64,000 nucleotides of DNA from Mycobacterium sp. 1164985.4 (lineage in GTDB: Bacteria; Actinomycetota; Actinomycetes; Mycobacteriales; Mycobacteriaceae), in NCBI RefSeq assembly GCF_001668575.1, contig NZ_LZMD01000075.1:27483-91482 (forward strand). The letters are read 5' to 3'. How positions within the stretch are numbered: position 1 is the first letter of the stretch; the number at the start of each line of letters is the position of its first letter. This document shows, one piece after another, positions 15,299-23,905 of the stretch. The notes under the pieces are model-generated. The model saw nothing but the letters and a program-made list of their open reading frames with translations. It ran no database searches and was not told the origin of the DNA. Both the position numbers and the translations under genes were made by a program.

Positions 15299-16707
15299 CG
15301 ACACAGCCGCAGTCCGCCGTCTCCGTCGCGCCGCCACTTCCGAACCGGCGCAACGCCGAACTGCTGCTGCTCGGCTTCGCCGCCCTGATCACCACGCTGG
15401 CGCTGCTGCTCGTGGAGGCCAACCAGGAGCAGGGCGTGCACTGGGACCTCGCGCAGTACACCGTCGCGTACATGGCGTTGTTCAGCGGCGCGCACCTCGC
15501 CATCCGGCGCTTCGCGCCCTACGCCGATCCCCTGCTGCTCCCGGTCGTCGCGCTGCTGAACGGCTTGGGGCTGGTGATGATTCACCGTCTCGACCTCGCC
15601 GACGGCGAGCTGTCCCAGGGCGGGCTGGGCGGCACCGCCAATCAACAGATGCTGTGGACGCTGCTCGGCGTCGTCGGCTTCTCGCTCATCGTGATCTTCC
15701 TGCGTGATCACCGACTCCTGGCCCGCTACGGCTACATCTGCGGCCTGTCGGGTCTGGTCCTGCTCGTCATCCCCGCCGTGCTGCCGCGCGCGATGTCTGA
15801 ACAGAACGGCGCGAAGATCTGGATTCGCTTGCCGGGCTTCTCGATTCAGCCCGCCGAGTTCTCCAAGATACTGCTGCTGATCTTCTTCGCCGCCGTGTTG
15901 GTGTCCAAGCGCAACGTCTTCACCAGCGCGGGCAAGCACGTCCTCGGCATGGATCTGCCCCGCCCGCGCGACCTCGCGCCGCTGCTGGCTGCGTGGATCG
16001 CGTCCGTCGGCGTGATGATCTTCGAGAAGGACCTCGGCACCTCGCTGCTGCTGTATGCGTCGTTCCTGGTGTTGGTCTACGCGGCCACCGACCGGTTCAG
16101 CTGGGTCGTCATCGGGCTGACGTTGTTCGCCGCGGGAAGCGTTGCGGCATACCATCTTTTCGGTCACGTCCAGGTGCGCGTGAAGACCTGGCTCGACCCG
16201 TTCGCCGATCCCGACGGCGCCGGCTACCAGATGGTGCAGTCGCTGTTCAGCTTCGCCACCGGCGGGATATTCGGCACCGGCCTCGGCAACGGTCAGCCGG
16301 GCACGGTGCCCGCTGCGTCGACCGACTTCATCATCGCTGCCGTCGGCGAGGAGCTCGGCCTGGTCGGCCTGGCCGCGGTGCTCATGCTGTACACCATCGT
16401 GATCATCCGCGGCCTGCGCACCGCGATCGCCGTTCGCGACAGCTTCGGGAAACTCCTGGCCGCCGGCCTCGCCTCCACGCTGGCGCTGCAGCTGTTCATC
16501 GTCGTCGGCGGGGTCACCAAGCTCATACCGCTGACGGGGCTGACCACTCCGTGGCTGTCCTACGGCGGCTCGTCGCTGCTGGCGAACTACGCGCTGCTGG
16601 CGATCCTGGTGCGGATCTCGCACGCGGCCCGCCGCCCGATCATCGCCGGACCGCAGACCCCCACTCCGATCGCGGCGGCCAGCACCGAGGTGATCGAGAA
16701 GGTATGA
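15295..16707 (+). CDS. rodA: SEDS peptidoglycan glycosyltransferase RodA
   Basis: A 470-residue FtsW/RodA/SpoVE polytopic membrane protein that polymerises lipid II during elongation, paired with a class B PBP. Ten or more transmembrane helices are evident. Conserved SEDS stretches are visible: KIWIRLPGFSIQPAEFSK (about 182-199), a large extracytoplasmic loop with DPFADPDGAGYQMVQSL, and the late LPLTGLTTPWLSYGGSS (abridged) motif. ATG 15295 overlaps the pstP stop (ATGA). The last 4 nt overlap pbpA (ATGA), consistent with a RodA-PbpA complex. Confidence 0.95.
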   Translation: MTTQPQSAVSVAPPLPNRRNAELLLLGFAALITTLALLLVEANQEQGVHWDLAQYTVAYMALFSGAHLAIRRFAPYADPLLLPVVALLNGLGLVMIHRLDLADGELSQGGLGGTANQQMLWTLLGVVGFSLIVIFLRDHRLLARYGYICGLSGLVLLVIPAVLPRAMSEQNGAKIWIRLPGFSIQPAEFSKILLLIFFAAVLVSKRNVFTSAGKHVLGMDLPRPRDLAPLLAAWIASVGVMIFEKDLGTSLLLYASFLVLVYAATDRFSWVVIGLTLFAAGSVAAYHLFGHVQVRVKTWLDPFADPDGAGYQMVQSLFSFATGGIFGTGLGNGQPGTVPAASTDFIIAAVGEELGLVGLAAVLMLYTIVIIRGLRTAIAVRDSFGKLLAAGLASTLALQLFIVVGGVTKLIPLTGLTTPWLSYGGSSLLANYALLAILVRISHAARRPIIAGPQTPTPIAAASTEVIEKV

Positions 16708-18179
16708 ACACCTCGCTGCGCCGCGTCGCCGTCACGATCATGGCCCTGATCGTGCTGTTGTTGGGCAACGCCACGCTGACGCAGGTTCTGACCGCCGACG
16801 GGTTGCGCTCGGACCCGCGCAACCAGCGTGTGCTGCTCGACGAGTACTCCCGCCAGCGTGGGCAGATCTCCGCGGGCGGCCAGCTGCTGGCGTATTCGGT
16901 GTCCACGAACGGCCGGTTCCGCTTCCTGCGGGTTTATCCCAACCCGATGACGTATGCGCCGGTCACCGGCTTCTACTCGCTGCAGTACTCGAGCAGCGGG
17001 CTGGAGCGCGCGGAGGACTCGATACTCAACGGCTCCGACGAGCGGTTGTTCGGCCGTCGACTCGCAGACTTCTTCACCGGGCGCGACCCACGCGGCGGCA
17101 ACGTCGACACCACTATCAAGCCGCAGGTGCAGCAGGCGGCGTGGGATGCGATGGAGGACGGCTGCGATGGCCCGTGCACGGGCTCGGTGGTGGCCATCGA
17201 GCCGTCGACGGGCAAGATCCTGGCGATGGTGTCGTCGCCGTCCTACGACCCGAACCTGTTGGCCACCCACAACCTGGAGGCGCAGAGCCAGGCTTGGCAG
17301 CGGCTGCGCGACGATCCGAACTCGCCGCTGCTCAACCGCGCGATCTCCGAGACCTATCCCCCGGGGTCGACGTTCAAGGTGGTCACCACCGCTGCGGCGC
17401 TGCAGCGCGGCGCGACGGTCAACACGCAGCTCACCGCCCAACCGCGAATTCCGTTGCCGGACAGCACCGCAACACTGGAGAACTTCGGCGGCGCGTCCTG
17501 TGGTGGCTCCCCCACCACGTCACTGCGGGAGGCGTTCGCCCGATCCTGCAATACCGCCTTCGTCGAACTGGGCATCGACACCGGTGCCGACGCGCTGCGC
17601 TCGACGGCGCGCTCCTTCGGTCTGGACGCCCCCGCGCCGCCCATCCCGCTTCAGGTGGTCGAATCGCGGGTCGGGCCCATCCCGGACGCCGCCGCCCTGG
17701 GCATGTCGAGCATTGGGCAGAAGGATGTCGCGCTGACCCCGCTGCAGAACGCACAGATCGCCGCGGCCATCGCCAACAAAGGGGTGGCGATGCAGCCCTA
17801 TCTGGTCGATAACCTGAAGGGACCTGACCTCTCGAACATCGCCACCACGGCGCCGCAGGAAGAGCGCCGGGCGGTGTCGCAGCAGGTCGCGGATACACTT
17901 ACGGACTTGATGGTCGCCGCCGAGCAGGTGACTCAGCAGAAGGGAGCCATCGCCGGCGTGCAGATCGCATCCAAGACCGGCACAGCGGAGCACGGTACCG
18001 ATCCTCGTAACACCCCTCCGCATGCCTGGTACATCGCCTTCGCCCCGGCCCAGGCCCCCAAGGTGGCGGTCGCGGTGCTGGTCGAGAACGGCGGTAACAG
18101 GCTGTCGGCAACCGGAGGCGAACTCGCCGCTCCGATCGGCCGGGCCACGATCGCCGCGGCCCTGCGGGAGGGCTCATGA
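16704..18179 (+). CDS. pbpA: Penicillin-binding protein PbpA (class B transpeptidase)
   Basis: Cross-links peptidoglycan. The 491-residue protein has an N-terminal transmembrane anchor (about 8-30), a dimerisation/pedestal domain and a transpeptidase domain. The three catalytic motifs are the nucleophile STFK (about 222-225), SCN (about 283-285) and KTGT (about 424-427). Length matches PbpA (Rv0016c). It is phosphorylated by PknB in mycobacteria. Its start overlaps rodA. Its stop overlaps a 17-codon mini-ORF that bridges to pknA. Confidence 0.95.
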   Translation: MNTSLRRVAVTIMALIVLLLGNATLTQVLTADGLRSDPRNQRVLLDEYSRQRGQISAGGQLLAYSVSTNGRFRFLRVYPNPMTYAPVTGFYSLQYSSSGLERAEDSILNGSDERLFGRRLADFFTGRDPRGGNVDTTIKPQVQQAAWDAMEDGCDGPCTGSVVAIEPSTGKILAMVSSPSYDPNLLATHNLEAQSQAWQRLRDDPNSPLLNRAISETYPPGSTFKVVTTAAALQRGATVNTQLTAQPRIPLPDSTATLENFGGASCGGSPTTSLREAFARSCNTAFVELGIDTGADALRSTARSFGLDAPAPPIPLQVVESRVGPIPDAAALGMSSIGQKDVALTPLQNAQIAAAIANKGVAMQPYLVDNLKGPDLSNIATTAPQEERRAVSQQVADTLTDLMVAAEQVTQQKGAIAGVQIASKTGTAEHGTDPRNTPPHAWYIAFAPAQAPKVAVAVLVENGGNRLSATGGELAAPIGRATIAAALREGS

Positions 18180-18229
18180 CCGGCGCACGGCGGACGCTCC
18201 GCAGGACTCACGCCCGGGGGGCCGTATGA
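18176..18229 (+). CDS. 17-codon bridging mini-ORF between pbpA and pknA
   Basis: ATG 18176 overlaps the pbpA stop (ATGA). The frame runs MTGARRTLRRTHARGAV and stops at TGA 18227-18229, which overlaps the pknA ATG (18226) as ATGA. The peptide is very basic. Its most plausible role is to carry ribosomes from pbpA to pknA by reinitiation; it may have no function as a peptide. This is inference from exact start/stop geometry at both ends. Confidence 0.4.
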   Translation: MTGARRTLRRTHARGAV

Positions 18230-19569
18230 CGGCTCGCGTGGGAGTGACGCTGTCGGGGCGCTACCGGCTGCAGCGGTTGATCGCCACCGGCGGCATGGGA
18301 CAGGTCTGGGAGGCCGTGGACTCCCGGCTGGGTCGCCGGGTCGCGGTGAAGGTGCTCAAGGCGGAGTACTCGACCGACCCCGAGTTCGTCGAGCGGTTCC
18401 GCGCCGAGGCCCGCACCGTCGCCATGCTCAACCATCCCGGCATCGCCAGCGTGTACGACTACGGCGAGACCGATATGGACGGCGAAGGGCGCACCGCCTA
18501 CCTGGTGATGGAACTCGTCAACGGCGAACCACTGAACTCCGTCCTCAAACGGACGGGCCGGTTGTCGCTGCGGCATGCGCTCGACATGCTCGAGCAGACC
18601 GGCCGCGCCCTGCAGGTCGCCCACAGCGCGGGCCTGGTGCACCGCGACGTGAAGCCCGGCAACATCCTGATCACGCCGACGGGCCAGGTGAAGCTCACCG
18701 ACTTCGGCATCGCCAAGGCCGTCGACGCCGCCCCGGTGACCCAGACCGGCATGGTGATGGGCACCGCTCAGTACATCGCCCCCGAGCAGGCGCTCGGTCA
18801 CGACGCCACCGCCGCCAGCGATGTGTATGCGCTGGGAGTCGTTGGCTACGAATCGGTTTCGGGTAAGCGGCCGTTCACCGGCGACGGCGCGCTGACGGTC
18901 GCGATGAAGCACATCAAGGAGACTCCCCCGCCACTTCCCGCCGATCTGCCGCCCAACGTGCGCGAGCTGATCGAGATCACCCTCGTCAAGAACCCCGGTA
19001 TGCGGTACCGCTCCGGCGGGGCGTTCGCCGACGCGGTGGCTGCGGTGCGCTCCGGGCGCCGCCCACCACGACCGAACGCCGCCCCCTCGATCGGCCGGGC
19101 GGCCCCCACCGCCGTGCCGTCGGCCACCCAGGCCCGCGCCGCCGCCGAGATGACCGGACGTGCCCCGGCCACGACTGCGCGCCCGCGCTCGGTGAGCGGA
19201 AGCCACCGGCCGCCTCCGCCGCGGCGTACGTTCTCGTCGGGCCAGCGCGCGCTGTTGTGGGCCGCGGGCGTGCTGGGCGCGCTGGCGATCATCATCGCGA
19301 TCCTGATCGTGCTCAACGCCCAGGACCGTCAGGACAAGCAGACACCCCCGCCGACGATCACCAACACGATCACCGAGACGACGCCGTTCGAGACCCCCGA
19401 GGCGCTTCCCGACCGGACCATCCGCGAAGGGAGCGACGGTGGTAGGGAACAATCAGGGGTAACCACACCGCAGGCGATGACGTCACCGGCAATGCCGCTG
19501 GTACCGGCGTCGCCCCCGGCACAGGAGCCGTACCAGCGGCTTTCGGCTCCAGAACAGACATTGCAATGA
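18226..19569 (+). CDS. pknA: Ser/Thr protein kinase PknA
   Basis: A 447-residue membrane kinase controlling cell shape and division. The kinase domain (about 10-275) has the glycine loop IATGGMGQVW, the VAVKVLK lysine (about residue 42), the catalytic loop HRDVKPGN, DFG in LTDFGIAK, and an activation loop VTQTGMVMGTAQYIAPEQ. A Pro/Arg-rich juxtamembrane region leads to one transmembrane helix (about 342-364). A short extracellular tail follows without PASTA domains, as in Rv0015c. ATG 18226 overlaps the stop of the mini-ORF; its own stop overlaps pknB (ATGA). Confidence 0.95.
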   Translation: MTARVGVTLSGRYRLQRLIATGGMGQVWEAVDSRLGRRVAVKVLKAEYSTDPEFVERFRAEARTVAMLNHPGIASVYDYGETDMDGEGRTAYLVMELVNGEPLNSVLKRTGRLSLRHALDMLEQTGRALQVAHSAGLVHRDVKPGNILITPTGQVKLTDFGIAKAVDAAPVTQTGMVMGTAQYIAPEQALGHDATAASDVYALGVVGYESVSGKRPFTGDGALTVAMKHIKETPPPLPADLPPNVRELIEITLVKNPGMRYRSGGAFADAVAAVRSGRRPPRPNAAPSIGRAAPTAVPSATQARAAAEMTGRAPATTARPRSVSGSHRPPPPRRTFSSGQRALLWAAGVLGALAIIIAILIVLNAQDRQDKQTPPPTITNTITETTPFETPEALPDRTIREGSDGGREQSGVTTPQAMTSPAMPLVPASPPAQEPYQRLSAPEQTLQ

Positions 19570-21443
19570 CGACCCCGCAACATTTGTCCGACCGCTACGA
19601 GCTGGGCGAGATCCTGGGCTTCGGCGGTATGTCCGAGGTCCACCTCGCACGCGACGTCCGGCTGCACCGCGACGTCGCGATCAAGGTGCTGCGCGCCGAC
19701 CTCGCCCGCGACCCGAGCTTCTATCTGAGGTTCCGCCGCGAGGCCCAGAACGCCGCCGCCCTCAACCACCCGGCGATCGTCGCGGTCTACGACACCGGCG
19801 AGGCCGAGACCCCACAGGGCCCGCTGCCCTACATCGTCATGGAGTACGTCGACGGTGTGACGCTGCGCGACATCGTCCACAACGACGGACCGATGGAGCC
19901 GCGCCGGGCGATCGAGGTGATCGCCGACGCCTGCCAGGCGCTGAACTTCAGCCACCAGCACGGCATCATCCACCGCGACGTCAAGCCGGCCAACATCATG
20001 ATCAGCAAGACCGGCGCGGTGAAGGTGATGGACTTCGGCATCGCCCGCGCGCTGGCCGACGCGAACAGCGTCACCCAGACCGCCGCCGTGATCGGCACCG
20101 CACAGTATCTGTCGCCGGAACAGGCCCGTGGCGAAAAGGTCGACGCCCGCTCCGACGTCTACTCGCTGGGCTGCGTGCTGTATGAAATCCTCACGGGGGA
20201 GCCACCTTTCATCGGCGACTCGCCGGTGGCGGTGGCGTATCAGCACGTCCGCGAAGATCCCGTCGCGCCGTCGCAGCGCAACCCCGCGATCAGCCCCGAA
20301 CTGGACGCGGTGGTGCTCAAGTCGTTGGCAAAGAATCCCGACAACCGGTACCAGACCGCCGCCGAGATGCGCGCCGACCTGGTCCGCGTGCACAGCGGCG
20401 AGCAGCCCGAGGCGCCGAAGGTGTTCACCGACGCCGAGCGCAGCTCACTGCTGTCGTCGCCAGCGCCGCACGAGCGCACCGAACCGATCGACCCGATGCC
20501 GCCGGTTCCCGCCGCCGACTACGCCGAGCGCCACCGGCGCGGCTCGGTCGGACGCTGGCTGGCCGCGGTCGCGGTGCTGGCCATCCTGACCGTCGTGGTC
20601 ACGGTCGCGATCAACATGTTCGGCGGAAGCACCCGCAGCGTGGAGGTGCCCGACGTCAGCGGCCAAGCGTCGGCCGACGCCATCGCTGAACTGCAGAACC
20701 GCGGTTTCAAGACCAGGACGGATCAGCGGCCCGACTCGACGGTGCCTCCCGACCATGTCATCAGCACCGATCCCAGCGCCGACAGTTCGGTCGACGCGGG
20801 GGAGGAGATCACCCTCAACGTCTCGACCGGTCCGGAGCAGCGGGAGATCCCCGACGTGAAGAACCTGAGCTACTCCGAGGCCACCGAGAAGCTGAAAGAG
20901 GCCGGCTTCGAGAAGTTCAAGTCCTCGTCGTCGCCGTCGACGCCGGAGCTGAAGGACAAGGTGCTCGGCACCAACCCGCCGGCCAACCAGACGTCGGCTA
21001 TCACCAACGAGATCACCATCATCCTGGGCTCGGGCCCGCAGACCCGCGCCGTGCCGAACGTCGAGAACCAGACGGAGGAACCGGCGCGGCAGATCCTGAC
21101 CGCCGCCGGCTTCACCAACGTGGTGCCGGTTCAGGTCGACAGCCCCAAGCCGTGCGGACAGGTCATCGGCACGCTGCCGCCGGCCGGTCAGGAGTCGGCG
21201 GTCGACTCGCCAATCCAGCTGCAGCTCTCGGCGTGCAACCAGTTCGTGATGCCCGACCTGCGCGGCATGTTCTGGACCGACGCCGAACCGCGGCTACGGG
21301 CGCTGGGCTGGACCGGCTTCCTGGACAAGGGCGCCGACGTGCAAAACAGCGGTCAGCGAACCAACGCGGTGGTGACTCAGAACCCGTCACCGGGCACCGG
21401 CGTGAATTTCGGCGCGACGATTACGCTGAGCTTCGCGTCGTAG
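19566..21443 (+). CDS. pknB: Ser/Thr protein kinase PknB
   Basis: A 625-residue receptor kinase that senses peptidoglycan fragments or lipid II and phosphorylates CwlM, MurJ pseudokinase, Wag31 and others. Kinase domain 1-280 has GFGGMSEVHLA, DVAIKVL (Lys40), HRDVKPAN (Asp138), DFG, and activation-loop SVTQTAAVIGTAQ with the two threonines that autophosphorylate in M. tuberculosis. One transmembrane helix (about 331-352) is followed by four PASTA repeats to the C-terminus. It ends the fhaA-pknB operon and overlaps the opposing trpG gene by 23 nt. Confidence 0.97.
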   Translation: MTTPQHLSDRYELGEILGFGGMSEVHLARDVRLHRDVAIKVLRADLARDPSFYLRFRREAQNAAALNHPAIVAVYDTGEAETPQGPLPYIVMEYVDGVTLRDIVHNDGPMEPRRAIEVIADACQALNFSHQHGIIHRDVKPANIMISKTGAVKVMDFGIARALADANSVTQTAAVIGTAQYLSPEQARGEKVDARSDVYSLGCVLYEILTGEPPFIGDSPVAVAYQHVREDPVAPSQRNPAISPELDAVVLKSLAKNPDNRYQTAAEMRADLVRVHSGEQPEAPKVFTDAERSSLLSSPAPHERTEPIDPMPPVPAADYAERHRRGSVGRWLAAVAVLAILTVVVTVAINMFGGSTRSVEVPDVSGQASADAIAELQNRGFKTRTDQRPDSTVPPDHVISTDPSADSSVDAGEEITLNVSTGPEQREIPDVKNLSYSEATEKLKEAGFEKFKSSSSPSTPELKDKVLGTNPPANQTSAITNEITIILGSGPQTRAVPNVENQTEEPARQILTAAGFTNVVPVQVDSPKPCGQVIGTLPPAGQESAVDSPIQLQLSACNQFVMPDLRGMFWTDAEPRLRALGWTGFLDKGADVQNSGQRTNAVVTQNPSPGTGVNFGATITLSFAS

Positions 21444-22107
21444 CGGCGTGGCGGCCGGCCGCGATGGCCCCCGCGACCTCATCCTCGAGCTGGCGGACCA
21501 GCGCCTCGGCCGGTGCCGCGCCGCAGTACCCCAGCCAGTTGGCAAGCATGCGGTGACCGCCCTCGGTCAGGATCGACTCGGGATGGAACTGCACGCCATG
21601 GATCGGCACCTCGACGTGCCGCACCCCCATGATCACGCCACCCTCGGTCCGCGCGGTCACCTCGAGCACATCCGGAACCGTGTCCGGCAGAATCGTGAGC
21701 GAGTGATACCTCGTCGCGGTGAAGGGGTTCGGAAGACCCAGCAGCACACCGGAATTGGTGTGGTGGACGACGCTGGTCTTACCGTGCAGCAGTTCGGGTG
21801 CGCGGTCGACGGTGCCGCCGAACGCGACACCAATGGCCTGGTGACCGAGGCAGACGCCCAGCAACGGGGTGCCCGCAGTCGCGCATGCCTTCACCAGGGG
21901 GATCGACGCGCCCGCACGCTCGGGCGTGCCCGGGCCGGGCGACAGCAGCACACCGTCGAAATCAGTGGCGGCCTTCGCGACGTCGGCATCGGTGGCCAGG
22001 CGGTCGTCGTCGTTGCGCCACACCTGGGCCTGCACCCCGAGCTGACCGAGGTACTGGACCAGGTTGAACACGAAGCTGTCGTAGTTGTCGACGACCAAGA
22101 CCTGCAT
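21421..22107 (-). CDS. trpG: Glutamine amidotransferase, anthranilate/aminodeoxychorismate synthase component II
   Basis: Supplies ammonia from glutamine for anthranilate or 4-amino-4-deoxychorismate synthesis. The 228-residue class I amidotransferase begins VLVVDNYDSFVFNLVQYLG. It has the oxyanion motif SPGPGTP, the nucleophile in LLGVCLGHQAIG (Cys about 83), and the His/Glu pair in GVQFHPESIL. M. tuberculosis Rv0013 occupies the same position. Whether it serves tryptophan, folate or both cannot be told here. It overlaps the pknB 3' end by 23 nt, tail to tail. Confidence 0.9.
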   Translation of the reverse strand: MQVLVVDNYDSFVFNLVQYLGQLGVQAQVWRNDDDRLATDADVAKAATDFDGVLLSPGPGTPERAGASIPLVKACATAGTPLLGVCLGHQAIGVAFGGTVDRAPELLHGKTSVVHHTNSGVLLGLPNPFTATRYHSLTILPDTVPDVLEVTARTEGGVIMGVRHVEVPIHGVQFHPESILTEGGHRMLANWLGYCGAAPAEALVRQLEDEVAGAIAAGRHAATTRSSA

Positions 22108-22174
22108 CCGCCCAGGTTACTGGTTGCGGGCGCGCACGTACCCGGTCGCACCCAGTCCGCTCACCACAGAGAGG

Positions 22175-23029
22175 TCAGTAGCCGATCGGGCCTGCCGGCT
22201 TGGCGAACCGCATCCGCACGGGCTCCTTGTGGCCGACCAGTTCGACCGATGCCTGGGGTTCTTCGGCATAGCCGAGACCGAACCGCACCACGTACTGGCG
22301 GTACAGGTTGACCAGGGGAGCGTCCGCCAGGGCCGCCTGCATGGCGGACGCGTCGCCGATCGCGGTGATGACGTAGGGCGGGCTGTACGTGCGCCCGTTG
22401 AGCAGCAGGGTGTTGCCGACGCATCGTGGCGCCGAGGTACCGATGATCCGCTGATCCTGCATCTGGATGCCCTCTGCGCCCGCGCTCCACAGCGCGTTGA
22501 GAACGGCGTCGATGTCCTGCTGGTGCACCACCAGGTCGTCGGGGGAGGCGTCGCGCGGGAACCGGCCCTCGGCGTCGCGCTGCGCGTCGTTGAGCCGCAC
22601 GATGAGCCCGGCCCCCCGGATCGGGTCCAGCCCAGCCTCGGCCGACAGGCGTGCTGCGCGACTGGTGATGGCCGCCAAGGCCGCGTCGGCGCCCGGGCTG
22701 CCCCCGTGATGGCTGTCGATGGTCGATACGAGGGCATCGCGTTCGGCGCCGAGCCGGTCCACCGACTGCTGGGTCTCGCGGACCAGGTCGACCAGGCGGG
22801 GGGAGTCGCTGCGGCGGATCTCGCCGCCCCGGGAGACACCGTGCGTGGCGGCCAGTAGGAGGCCGGCCAGCAGACACACCACCGGCACGCCGTATCGCCA
22901 CACCGTCGAGCGTCGGCTCTGCTCGTGTGTCGCCTGCTTCGGGCGATGCGACCCCTGCAACTGCCTTACCTGGCTTCCTTGACTCTGCGGTGCCGGTCCT
23001 ACGTTAGGCTCGTCAGTACATCGTCGCAC
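22175..23029 (-). CDS. DUF881 family membrane protein (Rv0012-type)
   Basis: A protein of up to 284 residues with a short basic cytoplasmic N-terminus, one transmembrane helix (WRYGVPVVCLLAGLLLAATH, about residues 44-63), a coiled-coil-like stretch (LVRETQQSVDRLGAERDAL) and a DUF881 domain (GLIVRLNDAQ to the C-terminus). Role unknown; its place between crgA and trpG suggests envelope or division context. The start is uncertain: GTG 23029 gives the longest frame, while a TTG about 85 nt downstream would remove the leading segment and leave the promoter gap to crgA wider. Confidence 0.8.
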   Translation of the reverse strand: MRRCTDEPNVGPAPQSQGSQVRQLQGSHRPKQATHEQSRRSTVWRYGVPVVCLLAGLLLAATHGVSRGGEIRRSDSPRLVDLVRETQQSVDRLGAERDALVSTIDSHHGGSPGADAALAAITSRAARLSAEAGLDPIRGAGLIVRLNDAQRDAEGRFPRDASPDDLVVHQQDIDAVLNALWSAGAEGIQMQDQRIIGTSAPRCVGNTLLLNGRTYSPPYVITAIGDASAMQAALADAPLVNLYRQYVVRFGLGYAEEPQASVELVGHKEPVRMRFAKPAGPIGY

Positions 23030-23050
23030 TCAGTTGTCCCGAAGGTACCC

Positions 23051-23314
23051 ATGCCCAAGTCGAAGGTCCGCAAGAAGAACGACTTCACCGCCAACCAGGT
23101 GAGCCGCACGCCCGTCAAGGTCAAAGCCGGGCCGTCGAGCACCTGGTTCGTCGTGCTGTTCGTCAGCCTGATGCTGATCGGCTTGGTGTGGCTGCTGGTG
23201 TTCCAGCTCGCGTCGTCGGCCATCCCCTTCCTCGCGGAACTGGGGCCGTGGAACTACGCGATCGCGTTTGCCTTCATGATCACCGGTCTGTTGCTCACCA
23301 TGCGGTGGCGCTGA
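23051..23314 (+). CDS. crgA: Cell division protein CrgA
   Basis: An 87-residue membrane protein (Rv0011c type) that recruits PBPs and other divisome members to the septum. The basic N-terminus MPKSKVRKKNDF is followed by two transmembrane helices (about 34-56 and 66-84), the second ending MRWR. ATG 23051 starts the conserved PKSKVRKK segment. It is divergent from the DUF881 gene. CwsA, its known partner, is encoded at 24535-24975. Confidence 0.95.
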   Translation: MPKSKVRKKNDFTANQVSRTPVKVKAGPSSTWFVVLFVSLMLIGLVWLLVFQLASSAIPFLAELGPWNYAIAFAFMITGLLLTMRWR

Positions 23315-23424
23315 GATCCCCGTCGCTGGAATGAATTCAACCCCGTTGCTCCGCGTTACCCTGCTAGCAACCTCCGGGAAATCAACTCACACGGTTGTGA
23401 TTCATCCCCATTGGGGATAGCACT

Positions 23425-23433
23425 TGTGGATAA
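23425..23433 (-). promoter_or_regulatory. Perfect DnaA box upstream of the PH-domain gene
   Basis: TGTGGATAA on the plus strand is TTATCCACA on the minus strand, an exact DnaA 9-mer. It is 36 nt upstream of the chosen start (23469), in the 5' region, about 12 kb from oriC. Confidence 0.45.
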
Positions 23434-23468
23434 CCGCATACCCCGCGGTGAAAGGGTGTGGAAGAGCC

Positions 23469-23891
23469 GTGCAGCAAACTCAATGGAGCCCTCCCGCCGT
23501 CGGCATCGCAGCGTGCGGCATAGGCGGAATTATCTTGGCTACCATCGCTGTGAGCCTGATCACAGACCCTCCGGGCCGCCTCCTTGGGGGAGTTGCCGGG
23601 GTGGGTTTGATCTTGTTTGCAATCTTCTCGTGGCGCGCGCGGCCGAAGCTGGCAATCAAACCTGACGCCCTCGTCAACCGCGGTTGGTTCGGCACGAAGA
23701 TTTTGCCGCGCAGCGAGATCAAAGTGATCCGGATCACTGAGTTCCGCCGCTTGGCCCGCAAAGTCCGGCTACTCGAGATCGACACCGAAAGCGGCGACCT
23801 GATCGTGTTCACGCGTTGGGATCTGGGCACCGATCCGCTGCACGTACTCGACGCGCTGACCGAGGCCGGCTACGCCGGCCCGCGTTCCTGA
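23469..23891 (+). CDS. PH domain-containing membrane protein (Rv0010c-type)
   Basis: A 140-residue protein with two N-terminal transmembrane helices (about 10-31 and 35-53) followed by a small bacterial PH (bPH2-like) domain: RPKLAIKPDALVNRGWFGTK, then a strand-rich region and WDLGTDPLHVLDALTEAGY. GTG 23469, preceded by GGAAGA, is chosen since the encoded VQQTQW matches the MQQTAW start I recall for Rv0010c; an upstream in-frame start (23424) lacks support. Role unknown. It is convergent with ppiA. Confidence 0.8.
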   Translation: MQQTQWSPPAVGIAACGIGGIILATIAVSLITDPPGRLLGGVAGVGLILFAIFSWRARPKLAIKPDALVNRGWFGTKILPRSEIKVIRITEFRRLARKVRLLEIDTESGDLIVFTRWDLGTDPLHVLDALTEAGYAGPRS

Positions 23892-23905
23892 CCGCTTCGG
23901 TCAGG
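23887..23905. terminator. Hairpin between convergent PH-domain and ppiA genes
   Basis: CCTGACCG (23887-23894) and CGGTCAGG (23898-23905) form a perfect 8-bp stem with a 3-nt loop. It spans both stop codons and can act in either direction. Confidence 0.6.
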
